The notes: generated by a model from the letters alone, not told the origin. Counted from the first letter of the stretch, positions 29,842 through 38,895 are shown. The stretch: 64,000 bases of DNA from Acetivibrio cellulolyticus CD2 (GCF_000179595.2 NZ_JH556659.1:35356-99355), one strand, 5' to 3'. Numbers and translations are program-made.

Positions 29842-31254
29842 ATGAGTATTAGAAAGGTTACAATTGCAGGTACCAACAGCGGCTGTGGAAAAACCACTGT
29901 TACAATGGGTATTCTGGCCACTCTTTACGTAATGGGGCTTGACGTACAGCCTTTTAAAGTCGGTCCTGATTATGTTGATCCAATGATTCATACCTTTATT
30001 ACAGGTAATGACTCAAGAAATCTTGACAGTTGGATGCTGGATATAGACACTGTAGTTCATCTTTTTGAAAAGAACGCCATAAATGCAGATATATCAATAG
30101 TTGAGGGTACAAATGGGCTTTATGACGGCTATGATGGAAATACAATCGTTGGAAGTACCGCTCACGTGGCTAAAATAATAAAGTCTCCGGTTATTCTTGT
30201 TGTAAATGCAGAAGGTGTATCTTTAAGTATTGTTCCTATGGTAAGAGGTTTTATTGATTATGACAGGAATCTTGAAATAATTGGCGTTATACTAAACAAA
30301 GTAAGTAGTGAAGAGCACTATGAAGCATTAAAAACTGCTATTGAAACAGGAACAGGTGTAAAGGTTTTTGGTTATCTGCCTAAAATGGATGAGGATGAAT
30401 TGCCGTGCAAGCACGTTGGGCTTGTTCCAGAAGAAGATATGAATGATTTGAAAAAGAAAATCCGTGTGCTGGTAGAGCAGGTAATAAAGACTATAGATGT
30501 AGATCTGATTATAAAGATGTCAAACAGACCGAGAGTTTCTTATTTGAATGCTACAAAATTCTCGTTTGAACAGATAAAACCTCCACAGAAAATAAAAATT
30601 GCGGTGGCAAAGGATAAGGCTTTTAGCTTTTATTATAAAGACAATCTTGAGCTTTTAAAGATGATGGGAGCGGAGATACAATATTTCAGCCCATTAAAGG
30701 ATATAACACTTCCTGAAGATATTGACGGTATATATTTGGGTGGAGGTTATCCTGATTTCTATGCAAAAGAGCTTCAAGGGAATAAATCGTTCATACAAAG
30801 TATCAAAAAGGGCATAATGGCAGGCATCCCAACATATGCTGAATTTGGAGGCCTTATGTATCTTTCGCAATACGTAGAGAAGCAAAATAATGAAAAGGCT
30901 AATATGGCAGGTATACTTCCTGGATACTGTCGGACAACACAAGAGCTTAGCAAATCCGGCTATGTTGATATAGAAGTTACAAAAAACAATGTGTTATCCA
31001 AAAAAGGTTATAGGATAAGGGGATATGAGTTTTGCCACTCTGAAATAAATATGTTATCGGATGATGTATCAAGATGTTTCAATGTTGTCAAGAGAAGGCC
31101 TGATATGGAGCCAATAATTTGGAAATGTGGATATAGTATTTATAATCTGATAGCTGTTTATCCGCATTTGCACCTATGGGGTAACACGGATTTTGCTAAA
31201 AAGTTTATTGAGAGTTGTAATAAATATAGAATGGCGAACTCCCTTGCAATTTGA
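29842..31254 (+). CDS. Cobyrinate a,c-diamide synthase family protein (CbiA/CobB-like), glutaminase Cys replaced
   Basis: A 470-residue protein with the two CbiA domains. The ATP-binding domain opens with a P-loop GTNSGCGKTT and has VGPDYVDPMIH and SIVEGTNGLYDG. The C-terminal glutamine amidotransferase domain starts near 250 and keeps GGGYPDFYA and HLHLWGN. The family nucleophile normally sits in an AECGG motif, but here the codon is TTT and the motif reads AEFGG (Phe335). The usual GHEFHYS block is also altered (GYEFCHSEI). CbiA amidates carboxylates of cobyrinic acid using glutamine. Without the Cys it could use only free ammonia, or act as a paralog with another job. No other corrin gene is nearby. 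Confidence 0.85.
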   Translation: MSIRKVTIAGTNSGCGKTTVTMGILATLYVMGLDVQPFKVGPDYVDPMIHTFITGNDSRNLDSWMLDIDTVVHLFEKNAINADISIVEGTNGLYDGYDGNTIVGSTAHVAKIIKSPVILVVNAEGVSLSIVPMVRGFIDYDRNLEIIGVILNKVSSEEHYEALKTAIETGTGVKVFGYLPKMDEDELPCKHVGLVPEEDMNDLKKKIRVLVEQVIKTIDVDLIIKMSNRPRVSYLNATKFSFEQIKPPQKIKIAVAKDKAFSFYYKDNLELLKMMGAEIQYFSPLKDITLPEDIDGIYLGGGYPDFYAKELQGNKSFIQSIKKGIMAGIPTYAEFGGLMYLSQYVEKQNNEKANMAGILPGYCRTTQELSKSGYVDIEVTKNNVLSKKGYRIRGYEFCHSEINMLSDDVSRCFNVVKRRPDMEPIIWKCGYSIYNLIAVYPHLHLWGNTDFAKKFIESCNKYRMANSLAI

Positions 31255-31350
31255 AATTTTAAAAAGTATTTTGAGAAATAAATAAAATATGTTTAAATAT
31301 TAGAAATTAATGTAATAATTAACAATAAGGCAAACTGATTCTTTTTCTTT

Positions 31351-31374
31351 GTCCCTAAGGGGACTATTTTTTTT
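31351..31374 (+). terminator. Probable terminator after the CbiA-like gene
   Basis: GTCCC / GGGAC with a 4-base loop followed by TATTTTTTTT. Confidence 0.65.
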
Positions 31375-31434
31375 GCTGAAATATGGTTTTTTCTTTGCCA
31401 GACTTATATAATATAAACAAAATAAGAGTTTCAC

Positions 31435-33093
31435 ATGAGAGGCGGTAATGTATTGGTACCGGTTAAGAAAAATGAAATACATAAAATAGAGATTGGCGGA
31501 ATGACCCATGAAGGGCAAGGCGTAGGTAGAATCAGCAATTTTACAGTATTTGTTGATGGACCTATCAAGGGTGAAGAAGTTGAGATAAAGATTATAAAGG
31601 TAAATAAGAACTATGCTGTTGGCAAGCTATTAAAAGTTATTAAAGCTTCACCAGACAGAGTTGAGCCGGCATGTGAAGTGTATAACAGGTGCGGAGGGTG
31701 CAGTCTTCAACATATGAGTACACAAGCAGCTTTAAGGTTTAAAACTGAGTTGGTGACTGAGAACATAAGACGGATTGGGAAACTGCAGGATGTAATAGTT
31801 CATGATACCATAGGCATGCAGAAGCCTCTAAATTATAGGAATAAGGCGCAGTATCCTGTCGGAAAGCTAAATGACGAGCTTAAAGTGGGATTCTATGCAA
31901 AAAAGTCCCATGATATTATTGATTCTCCTATATGCATGATTCAACACAGTGTAAGTGATAGAGCGAAGCTTATAGTGAAGGAGTTTTTGAAAGAAAACAA
32001 CATCAGTGTATATGATGAAACTACTGGAAAAGGACTTGTGAGGCATGTCATGACCAGGACTGGTTTTAATACCGGGGAGATAATGATAGTTCTTGTGCTA
32101 AATGGCAAAAGTTTGCCGGAACAGGACAAGCTGGTTAAGCTGCTTACGGGCGAATTACCTGAAATCAAAAGTATTATACTGAATATAAACACGATGAATA
32201 CCAATATAATTCTAGGAACCAGGAATATAGTTATATTTGGGGAAGAGACAATCACCGACTATATAGGCAAGTTTAAGTTCAAAATATCTCCGTTATCTTT
32301 CTTCCAGGTGAATCCCGTGCAAACAGAGGTTCTCTACAACAAAGCCTTGGAGTATGCAGGCCTTACAGGTCAGGAAACTGTGTTTGATTTGTACTGCGGC
32401 ATAGGAACTATATCTTTGTTTTTGTCTGAGAAGACCAAGAAGGTTTATGGCGTGGAAGTTGTGGAAGAGGCTGTAAGGGATGCAAAGGTAAATGCTGGAG
32501 TTAATGGTGTAGAGAATGTCGAGTTTTTTGTTGGTGAGGCCGAGAGGGTTATTCCCGAGATGTATAGTAAGGGGATAAAAGCTGATGTAGTGGTTGTTGA
32601 TCCTCCACGTAAGGGTTGCGACCAGGTGCTGCTTGAGACTCTTGTCAGTATGGAGCCAAGGAGGATTGTGTATGTGTCATGTAATCCTGCTACTCTTGCA
32701 CGGGATTTAGGTTTTTTGACGGAAAGAGGCTTTAAGGTGCTGGAGGTTCAGCCGGTTGATATGTTTCCATGGACGGCGCATGTGGAGACGGTGGTTCTTT
32801 TGTCCCAACAAAAACCGAGTGATAAGATAGCGGTTAATTTGGACTTGGATGCGTTGGATGTAACATCAACAGAAAGCAAAGCTACTTATGCTGAGATTAA
32901 GGATTATGTGCTGAAAGAGCATGGATTGAAAGTTTCAAATCTTTATATTTCACAGGTAAAAAGGAAATGTGGAATTGAGGTTGGGGAGAATTATAATCTG
33001 GCGAAGTCGGAAGATGCGAAGCAACCGAATTGTCCGGAAGAAAAGGAAAAGGCGATTGTGAAAGCGTTGAAGCATTTTGGGATGGTTGGATAA
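31435..33093 (+). CDS. rlmD: 23S rRNA (uracil-C5)-methyltransferase RlmD/RumA family, with C-terminal extension
   Basis: Up to 552 residues. The true start may be the TTG at 31453, which has AGAGGCGG before it and gives the usual beginning LVPVKKNEIH. A TRAM domain (about 12-70) binds RNA. Cysteines CEVYNRCGGC plus a later DSPICM hold the 4Fe-4S cluster. The SAM domain has FDLYCGIGTISLFL, DPPRKGC, and the catalytic Cys in YVSCNPATLARDL. It methylates a uridine of 23S rRNA (U1939 in Escherichia coli). The last 85 residues after VVLLSQ (ending EKEKAIVKALKHFGM) form an extra helical module found on many clostridial homologs, of unknown use. Confidence 0.88.
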   Translation: MRGGNVLVPVKKNEIHKIEIGGMTHEGQGVGRISNFTVFVDGPIKGEEVEIKIIKVNKNYAVGKLLKVIKASPDRVEPACEVYNRCGGCSLQHMSTQAALRFKTELVTENIRRIGKLQDVIVHDTIGMQKPLNYRNKAQYPVGKLNDELKVGFYAKKSHDIIDSPICMIQHSVSDRAKLIVKEFLKENNISVYDETTGKGLVRHVMTRTGFNTGEIMIVLVLNGKSLPEQDKLVKLLTGELPEIKSIILNINTMNTNIILGTRNIVIFGEETITDYIGKFKFKISPLSFFQVNPVQTEVLYNKALEYAGLTGQETVFDLYCGIGTISLFLSEKTKKVYGVEVVEEAVRDAKVNAGVNGVENVEFFVGEAERVIPEMYSKGIKADVVVVDPPRKGCDQVLLETLVSMEPRRIVYVSCNPATLARDLGFLTERGFKVLEVQPVDMFPWTAHVETVVLLSQQKPSDKIAVNLDLDALDVTSTESKATYAEIKDYVLKEHGLKVSNLYISQVKRKCGIEVGENYNLAKSEDAKQPNCPEEKEKAIVKALKHFGMVG

Positions 33094-33127
33094 TACAGAA
33101 AGTAGGATAGCTGTTTTATGCTCAAAG

Positions 33128-33156
33128 GGCAGATGGCACATAAGCATCCATCTGCT
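33128..33156. terminator. Hairpin between convergent genes
   Basis: GCAGATGG (33129-33136) / CCATCTGC (33148-33155) stem with an 11-base loop, between the ends of rlmD and the minus-strand kinase gene. It also marks the left edge of the putative acquired segment. Confidence 0.55.
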
Positions 33157-33198
33157 CTATAATTAGATAAACTCACTTTTGTATAAAAAAACACAGGA

Positions 33199-34236
33199 TC
33201 ATATCTTTGGAAAAAGTATTTTTATTTCAAATCCTTGCATCCATTCAGATTCGACGTCCAGTTCTAGTTTTAGATTTTTTGCAACTTCTTTTACCAAATA
33301 TAATCCCATTCCGGTTGCTTTCTTTCGATTTTCTCCCGAATCACCAGTAAAGCCCTTTTCAAAAATGTATGGTAAATCACAGGATTTTACTCCAACACCG
33401 TTGTCTTTAATAGAAAGTACACTGTATTTTTCCAGCGTGTCAAATCTGATAGTTATTTCTGGTATTGTATCTTTTTTTGCATATTTAATTGAATTACTTA
33501 TAGTCTGGCTTAACAAAAATCGTAAACTTCTTTTGTCAGAAAAAACATTCGTAGTCAGTAATTCCATATGGATTAAGAATCCCTTTTCTTCAAGTAAGGG
33601 CTGGTAATCCTCCAATATATCATTGATACATTCTGATAAGCAAATTTCTTCAAAGAAATAATCTTTTTTCTCGCATTTCAGCCTTGCGTAGAACAGCATC
33701 TGATCTATATATTCCTGGATACGATTACGAATATAATCCATTTTCATAGATATATTATTCGGGATCTTATCACTATGATTATCTAACAGAATTGTGAGTA
33801 GCGAAATGGGGGTCTTTGTTTCATGTGCCCAGGCTTCTACATACTCCTCATAATCCGAAATTCTTGTTAGTAATTGGTCATTTTCATATTCTTTTTCTCT
33901 CAACGTTTTTCCAAGCAATCGTATTACATTTTTATCGGAATCACTACATAATCCAATTAAGGTTTCTTCATTCAGTTCCGTTGGCGAACTGATATAATTC
34001 CTATATGCATCCTGATATTTAATTTCATGACGTGTCACTGTAAATAATAAGATTAGAAATAAGAGCACACTAGAAAGTATGATTATCATTGATAAGGCAT
34101 ATAGTGCTTGCACATCCGCAATCCATAGCAAAATGCAGAAAAAGGTATCTATAGCCAGAAGAAGCAGTAGCCATGATACATATTTCTTTATCATTATCCA
34201 TCTATTTTTCATACAGTACCTCGCTGGTGATTTCAT
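33199..34236 (-). CDS. BceS-type sensor histidine kinase
   Basis: A 345-residue intramembrane-sensing kinase. Two TM helices at about 12-33 and 38-62 are separated by only a few residues, so there is almost no extracellular sensor. The H-box is AWAHETKTPIS, and ATP-binding motifs are NSIKYAKK, DNGVGV and GMGLYLVKEV. This layout is diagnostic for BceS kinases, which do not sense the drug themselves but read the activity of the BceAB transporter. The gene overlaps the regulator gene by 35 bp and is the last gene of the four-gene module, so the set is co-translated. Confidence 0.9.
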   Translation of the reverse strand: MKSPARYCMKNRWIMIKKYVSWLLLLLAIDTFFCILLWIADVQALYALSMIIILSSVLLFLILLFTVTRHEIKYQDAYRNYISSPTELNEETLIGLCSDSDKNVIRLLGKTLREKEYENDQLLTRISDYEEYVEAWAHETKTPISLLTILLDNHSDKIPNNISMKMDYIRNRIQEYIDQMLFYARLKCEKKDYFFEEICLSECINDILEDYQPLLEEKGFLIHMELLTTNVFSDKRSLRFLLSQTISNSIKYAKKDTIPEITIRFDTLEKYSVLSIKDNGVGVKSCDLPYIFEKGFTGDSGENRKKATGMGLYLVKEVAKNLKLELDVESEWMQGFEIKILFPKI

Positions 34237-34885
34237 ATCCCTTCCCTGAAATTGATACTATTTTCTGAGTCATATTTAAAGTAAGCATTGTTTTTCTTAG
34301 TCTTGTCAAATTAACCTGTAAGGCATTTTCATCAATAAATTCCGTAGTTCCCCACAGCGATATATTTAATTCATCCTTTGTTACAATTCCGTCTTCGTGC
34401 AATAGAAACACTTCAAGTAACTTTCCCTGGTTCTTCGGTAATACAGTAGATTGATTATTGATGTATAAAGTATAGGTCAGCCGATCCAGAAGAAAGCCTT
34501 CTCCCTCCAGCAAATTAGCACGTCCCTCATATCTTTTTAGTACATTTGAAATTCGTGCCAACAGTCGTTCTTTTCGACATGGTTTTGTCAAATATTCATC
34601 GGCACCAAGCTCCAGTGCATGAAGTTCATCTTTCATTTGATCTCTGGATGTTAATATCAACACAGGAATCGAACTTTTTCTTTTGATTTCTTGACAGATC
34701 TGAAATCCACTAATTCCAGGCAGATTCAAATCTAGCAAAACAAGGTCTGGGACTGATTGAAGAATATGTTCCGTAGTGTTATCAAATACATCTATTGCAT
34801 CTACCTGATATGCAGATTTTTTTAATAATTCTGTCAATTCTTCTCTCATATACACTTCATCTTCTACGAGTACAATTTTCTTCAA
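34202..34885 (-). CDS. BceR-type response regulator (OmpR family)
   Basis: A 227-residue regulator. The receiver (1-115) has VEDEVYM, phospho-Asp in LVLLDLNLPG, and Lys in YLTKPC. A winged-helix OmpR domain (about 130-227) ends in VNLTRLRKTM and SGKGYEI. It is the partner of the overlapping BceS-type kinase and would activate the transporter promoter; a candidate operator (CTTACA-N5-TGTAAG) lies upstream of the transporter ATPase gene at 37787. It is separated from the permease gene by 15 bases. Confidence 0.92.
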   Translation of the reverse strand: MKKIVLVEDEVYMREELTELLKKSAYQVDAIDVFDNTTEHILQSVPDLVLLDLNLPGISGFQICQEIKRKSSIPVLILTSRDQMKDELHALELGADEYLTKPCRKERLLARISNVLKRYEGRANLLEGEGFLLDRLTYTLYINNQSTVLPKNQGKLLEVFLLHEDGIVTKDELNISLWGTTEFIDENALQVNLTRLRKTMLTLNMTQKIVSISGKGYEITSEVLYEK

Positions 34886-34900
34886 ATAACCCCTCCTTTT

Positions 34901-36973
34901 TTATTCTTCTCGTTCTAATGTCATCAAGGATAACAAATATTTATCGCTGGATTTCTTAACGACCATCATATACACAAATTCTACCACACAGAGAAGTAAA
35001 ATCATAGCACAGGATATTCCCATCATACTTTTTAAATCTGCACTAGTGTAGGATGATGAGAGCAGTCCTGAGAATAATGCACGGATTCCAAACATACTAC
35101 TGATAGCAGCAATCAAAACAGGAATTCCAAAGTACCAGTTAATCTGTTTCTTTGCAGAATAACAGATAGAATGATAGGATGATCCAATGCGAATCAGTGT
35201 TTGATAACGTCCTCTTGTACGCTGTTGCTGGGTTAGAAATTGAATTCCAATTACTGTATTGGCAATAATCAAAAAGACAATTGCTAGGTAAATTGTGATA
35301 TAACTTGCAGCCACTACATAAAACAGTTGTCTGCCTATATTCTGTAGATAACTTTCATAATTGATTCCAGCCTCATTCAGTAGTACATTTGTATCTGATA
35401 CAGCAGTTAAAAGGCTCTTTCCATCCGTTTGAGTCTTACTCAATACAGCATTCTGATAAATCGTGTAATCGCCCTGTGTCAGTTGTTCAAAAACATCATC
35501 AGAAACGATAAGGGCAAACGAAAGTGTAATGGAACGATCTACGACAAGATTTGTGCTTTGTATACTTCCTGTTAAATGAAAGTTTTCTTCGTTTATTTGA
35601 ACCACTGGCTCCGTGTCTATTATTCTATTTAGAATAGCCATTCGTGATGTGGTTGTAAACCCCGAATCCATGTAAACAACGGCCTCATTTTCTTTGAGTT
35701 CCATTTCTGGTAATCCAGCTAACGATAATAGTTTATTATATCCTGATATAGAAATCAAATGTGGGTAATCTTCATAACCGAGATTATTCAATAATATGTC
35801 TTTGTCATCAGAATCGGGTAATTGATTTATGGAATTCATCACACTGTCCATGGAATATACATTTTGGTAATTATCATCCTCTGTTTTAATATGACCTACT
35901 TTCATTTCAAAAACAGTATCAAATAATCCATTCAAATCATTTTCATTCAATAGTGTCTGGATATCGGTTGAATTAACATCTGTATCAAATGTATAATCTA
36001 TGGTATGCTGTTCTGTTCCACTATAATGTATTGCAATTGCCACACCGCATCCAAAACAACATAACGCTGCCAGAATCAAAAGTGAGCTGATTGCCATTGT
36101 ATTTGATTTTTGTATCACTTCTTCCTGCAATTGACGGAATGTGAAGGTATGGAGCCTGTGATTGTTCTCGAATTTGGTTGCTATAATTTCCATAAAGGTT
36201 CGAAGCCCAAAGAAAATCAATAGCGTTCCAGCCAGACCACAGATAAATGTGATTGCCATAATTCCAATGCTGCTCCATGACATACCTCGAATCGCCAAAA
36301 TATATGCTACACACAATAATACAATTCCAATCATTAAGGAGAATGCATAACAGACAGACGGAAGTTGTTTTTTATTTCCAGCGGGAACAGGTGTTAATAA
36401 TGCTCCAATTTCCTGATGAGCTATTTTTCCGCTCAATATTAGAAAAGCAACTAATTTTATAAGTAAAAACCCAAACACTGTCCAAATAACTGCCTTGAAC
36501 GACAGTGAAAATGTATGACCGACAATCCCCAGTCCAACGAGCTTTGCTGTTACCAAGCTGATTAATTCAGATGTTGCTATACCAATTGGAAGTCCAATCA
36601 CCAGCGCTGTAATGCTGTTTCTGATATCCTCAGCAAAAAGCAAAAGAAACAATTTGTAACGTCTCATTCCCATCATTAGATACATTCCAAATTCATGTTT
36701 TCTGCTTTCCAGTTGATATTTACTTGCAAAATATACAAGGAAGAACAATATAAACAAGGTCACTCCATAGAATAATGGAATCATCGAAAGCAGTCTGTTT
36801 ACAGCATCGCTTTCCATTGTTACAAGGAACCGCATAACATCCTGATTGGACAAAGAAAGGATTAAATAAAATGCTATAATTGCAATCAACAAGGATGAGA
36901 AAAACAAACTGTTTTCTTTTCGATTTCTTTTACTATTTCTAGATACTAAATCAAAGAACATTAGCGCTGCCAC
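34901..36973 (-). CDS. BceB-type ABC permease (FtsX family, large extracellular domain)
   Basis: A 690-residue permease. TM1 is followed by a first FtsX domain with the cytoplasmic motif EFGMYLMMGMRRYKL, further TM helices to about residue 310, then a roughly 220-residue extracellular domain between TM7 and TM8. A last TM bundle has IGIQFLTQQQRTRGRY. Ten TMs with one big extracellular loop define the BceB group. These permeases recognise cell-wall antibiotics such as bacitracin or lantibiotics bound to lipid intermediates and pass the signal to BceS while freeing the target. It overlaps the ATPase gene by 23 bp. The specific drug cannot be read from sequence alone. Confidence 0.93.
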   Translation of the reverse strand: MAALMFFDLVSRNSKRNRKENSLFFSSLLIAIIAFYLILSLSNQDVMRFLVTMESDAVNRLLSMIPLFYGVTLFILFFLVYFASKYQLESRKHEFGMYLMMGMRRYKLFLLLFAEDIRNSITALVIGLPIGIATSELISLVTAKLVGLGIVGHTFSLSFKAVIWTVFGFLLIKLVAFLILSGKIAHQEIGALLTPVPAGNKKQLPSVCYAFSLMIGIVLLCVAYILAIRGMSWSSIGIMAITFICGLAGTLLIFFGLRTFMEIIATKFENNHRLHTFTFRQLQEEVIQKSNTMAISSLLILAALCCFGCGVAIAIHYSGTEQHTIDYTFDTDVNSTDIQTLLNENDLNGLFDTVFEMKVGHIKTEDDNYQNVYSMDSVMNSINQLPDSDDKDILLNNLGYEDYPHLISISGYNKLLSLAGLPEMELKENEAVVYMDSGFTTTSRMAILNRIIDTEPVVQINEENFHLTGSIQSTNLVVDRSITLSFALIVSDDVFEQLTQGDYTIYQNAVLSKTQTDGKSLLTAVSDTNVLLNEAGINYESYLQNIGRQLFYVVAASYITIYLAIVFLIIANTVIGIQFLTQQQRTRGRYQTLIRIGSSYHSICYSAKKQINWYFGIPVLIAAISSMFGIRALFSGLLSSSYTSADLKSMMGISCAMILLLCVVEFVYMMVVKKSSDKYLLSLMTLEREE

Positions 36974-37727
36974 CTCCTAACTGTGCCATCAGCTGGAGAA
37001 TTCGCTCATAAAATTCTTGTCTTGATTCAATTGGGGCATTCTTTCTCAGTTCATGAAAGATTGTTCCATCCTGAATAAAAAGGATTCTATTACAATAACT
37101 TGCAGCATTTGAATCATGCGTCACCATTAGAATAGTAGATTGTTCCTGTTCATTCAGTCCTGATAACTTATTCATCAGAAGTTTTGCATTTTTTGAATCT
37201 AATGCACCCGTTGGTTCATCTGCCAATATAATTTCAGGGTTTAAAATCAATGATCTTGCAGCAGCAACTCTTTGTTTTTGTCCACCGGACATTTGAGATG
37301 GGAATTTGTTTACTACATCGCGAATGTCAAGATAAGCCACTAATTGTTCCAGGCGTTTATTGCTTTCTTTTTCAGATATCTTATGCAAAGACAATGGAAG
37401 CATAATATTTTCTCGACCAGTTAGGTTGTCTAAAAGCTCAAAATTCTGAAATAAATATCCAATACGATTCCCTCTATAATCAGATAGTTCTTTTCCCTTT
37501 AAATTAGTAACATCAGTGCCTTGTAGCATTATTTTACCACTGGATGGTTTGGTTACAGTAGCAATACAATTAAGTAAGGTAGATTTTCCTGAGCCACTGC
37601 TTCCCATGATTCCAAGAAATTCACCATGCATAATTTGAAAAGAAATGCCATCTAATGCTTTTGTCTGATTGTCTGATTTACCATAATATTTTTTCAAGGA
37701 ATCAATTTCCATAATATTCTGTTTCAC
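36951..37727 (-). CDS. BceA-type ABC transporter ATPase
   Basis: A 258-residue nucleotide-binding protein: Walker A GSSGSGKST, Q-loop YLFQNFELL, signature MSGGQKQRVA, Walker B IILADEPTGALDS, and switch His in MVTHDSNAASY. It is the first gene of the module bceA-bceB-bceR-bceS, all reading leftwards. MacB/BceA-type ATPases power mechanotransmission rather than transport through a channel. The Shine-Dalgarno GGAGG lies nine bases before ATG. The module sits beside a serine recombinase and a repeat array, which suggests it came in as resistance cargo. Confidence 0.94.
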   Translation of the reverse strand: MKQNIMEIDSLKKYYGKSDNQTKALDGISFQIMHGEFLGIMGSSGSGKSTLLNCIATVTKPSSGKIMLQGTDVTNLKGKELSDYRGNRIGYLFQNFELLDNLTGRENIMLPLSLHKISEKESNKRLEQLVAYLDIRDVVNKFPSQMSGGQKQRVAAARSLILNPEIILADEPTGALDSKNAKLLMNKLSGLNEQEQSTILMVTHDSNAASYCNRILFIQDGTIFHELRKNAPIESRQEFYERILQLMAQLGGGSANVL

Positions 37728-37786
37728 TTTAAAAACCTCCGTCTTTTTGATACTTTAATATTAACATGGGAAATTAAATTTGAACA

Positions 37787-37803
37787 CTTACAGTGAGTGT
37801 AAG
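37787..37803 (-). promoter_or_regulatory. Candidate BceR operator and promoter of the bce-like operon
   Basis: CTTACA-N5-TGTAAG is a perfect 6-bp inverted repeat 60 bases upstream of bceA. On the minus strand it is followed by TTCAAA and, about 16 bases later, an AATATT-like -10 box. BceR-type regulators bind inverted repeats just upstream of -35 elements, so position and form fit. Direct binding is inferred. Confidence 0.55.
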
Positions 37804-37887
37804 GTTAATTATGAACAATATAATAGGATGAAGTGGCTATATAAATTATTTATAGGTATAATCACATTTTATTAAACATATCAGACT

Positions 37888-38100
37888 TGGCTACAAAAAG
37901 TGCAGCCAGAATTATGTGCTGGCTACAGAAAGTGATGCCAGATAGAAAAAATGGCTATAGAAAGTACAGCCATATAAAATCAGTAGTATTGAGTCATAAT
38001 TTAAATTCCCAAACCTGGCTTCAAAAAGCACAGCCAGAATCGTTTATTGGCTTTAAATAGTATAGCCAAGATATATAATTGGCTACAAAAAGTGTAGCCA
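37888..38100. repeat. Six 21-bp imperfect palindromes on an exact 32-bp grid
   Basis: Units start at 37888, 37920, 37952, 38016, 38048 and 38080, that is 32, 32, 64, 32 and 32 bases apart. The slot expected at 37984 is empty or decayed. Each unit reads TGGCT(A/T)(C/T)A-N5-T(G/A)-N-AGCCA or close to it; the last is a perfect 8-bp palindrome, TGGCTACA-N5-TGTAGCCA. The spacers are 11 bases and AT-rich. A 32-bp period is three helical turns, so proteins bound to all units would face the same side. This resembles an iteron or multi-operator array rather than CRISPR. It lies between the bce module and the recombinase. Confidence 0.85.
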
Positions 38101-38120
38101 TATGACATATATAAGGGGTT

Positions 38121-38182
38121 TCAGGGGATTTTAGCCCCTGACAAGTTGCGATAGGACGGAGACGTCGCTATTGCGTAACTTG
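38121..38182. other. Two stem-loops next to the repeat array, candidate transfer or recombination site
   Basis: TCAGGGG-N7-CCCCTGA (38121-38141) is a perfect 7-bp hairpin. It is followed at once by CAAGTT (38142-38147) pairing with AACTTG (38177-38182), with further inner pairing of GCGATAG with CTATTGCG around a GAC/GTC tip. Adjacent iteron-like repeats and long imperfect hairpins are typical of oriT or replication/transfer origins of integrative elements. No relaxase is encoded nearby, so function in trans would be required. This is a structural inference only. Confidence 0.45.
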
Positions 38183-38626
38183 CCGTACATTATCTTACAT
38201 TCAAAATGTTCACCACGTTAAGAAAACTGTACTATCAGCAAAGCACAGATAAAACGGAAATCTTAATTTCGTAACTACATATTTGTTATTTATAGAAGCA
38301 TGGTTACTGCCACTTATAATTACTTTAAGTGCAGATGAACTGTGCTTTTTGATTGCATAATGCGATGGAACAGATGCTTTTGACTATCTAGATTTTGCGA
38401 AATCAGAAGAAAAAAGCACCGAAATCTGGTTTGAAAAACAGAAAATACACCAGCCTGGTTTCTATCGGAAAACTTGAAATGCAGTTAATATATTGATAAT
38501 AGAAAAAGTTCAATAGCTGGCTTTACTGATAAAGAATAAAAGAATAGAACGTATTTGGAAGTAATCCTTACACTTAAAACTTTATAAGAAAATTTGAATG
38601 ATAATAAATACAGAAGGGAGAAGCCT

Positions 38627-38821
38627 ATGAACAAAGAATTCGAGCGATGCTGCATACAAATAGCTAAGATGATGGAAAAGTATAGCTCCATGATTTTGCG
38701 GGATATTGAGAAAGAAATAAAATATCGACCAAACCTAATGGCGGTGAATGCAGATGGTAAAAAAGCAAGATTTACAACATATGTGAAATGTATTTCTGCT
38801 TATCAATGCAGGGCGGCATAG
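38627..38821 (+). CDS. Small protein of the integrative element, unknown function
   Basis: 64 residues, started at the ATG with AGAAGGGAG nine bases upstream. It begins MNKEFERCCIQIAKMMEKY and is helical in its first half, with charged residues and four Cys; the second half (ARFTTYVKCISAYQ) is more hydrophobic. No domain recognised. Small ORFs of this size commonly sit next to large serine recombinase genes in clostridial elements and may be accessory or excision factors; that is inferred from position only. A long hairpin separates it from the recombinase gene. Confidence 0.5.
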   Translation: MNKEFERCCIQIAKMMEKYSSMILRDIEKEIKYRPNLMAVNADGKKARFTTYVKCISAYQCRAA

Positions 38822-38838
38822 AAAAATTGTATCAAGTG

Positions 38839-38895
38839 AACTTCATAAGACGGAGCATTTCTTGGATTAACTGAAATGCTCAGCCTTATGAAGTT
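38839..38895. repeat. Long nearly perfect inverted repeat upstream of the recombinase
   Basis: AACTTCATAAG (38839-38849) pairs with CTTATGAAGTT (38885-38895), and GAGCATTTC (38853-38861) with GAAATGCTC (38873-38881). That makes 20 base pairs with one 3x3 internal loop and an 11-base apical loop. No T-run follows, so it may be a recombination or regulatory site rather than a terminator. Confidence 0.7.

Noticed and set aside
37888..38100. CRISPR-like appearance of the repeat array
   Set aside because: Spacers are only 11 bases and AT-rich, the repeats vary strongly, and no cas genes are present.
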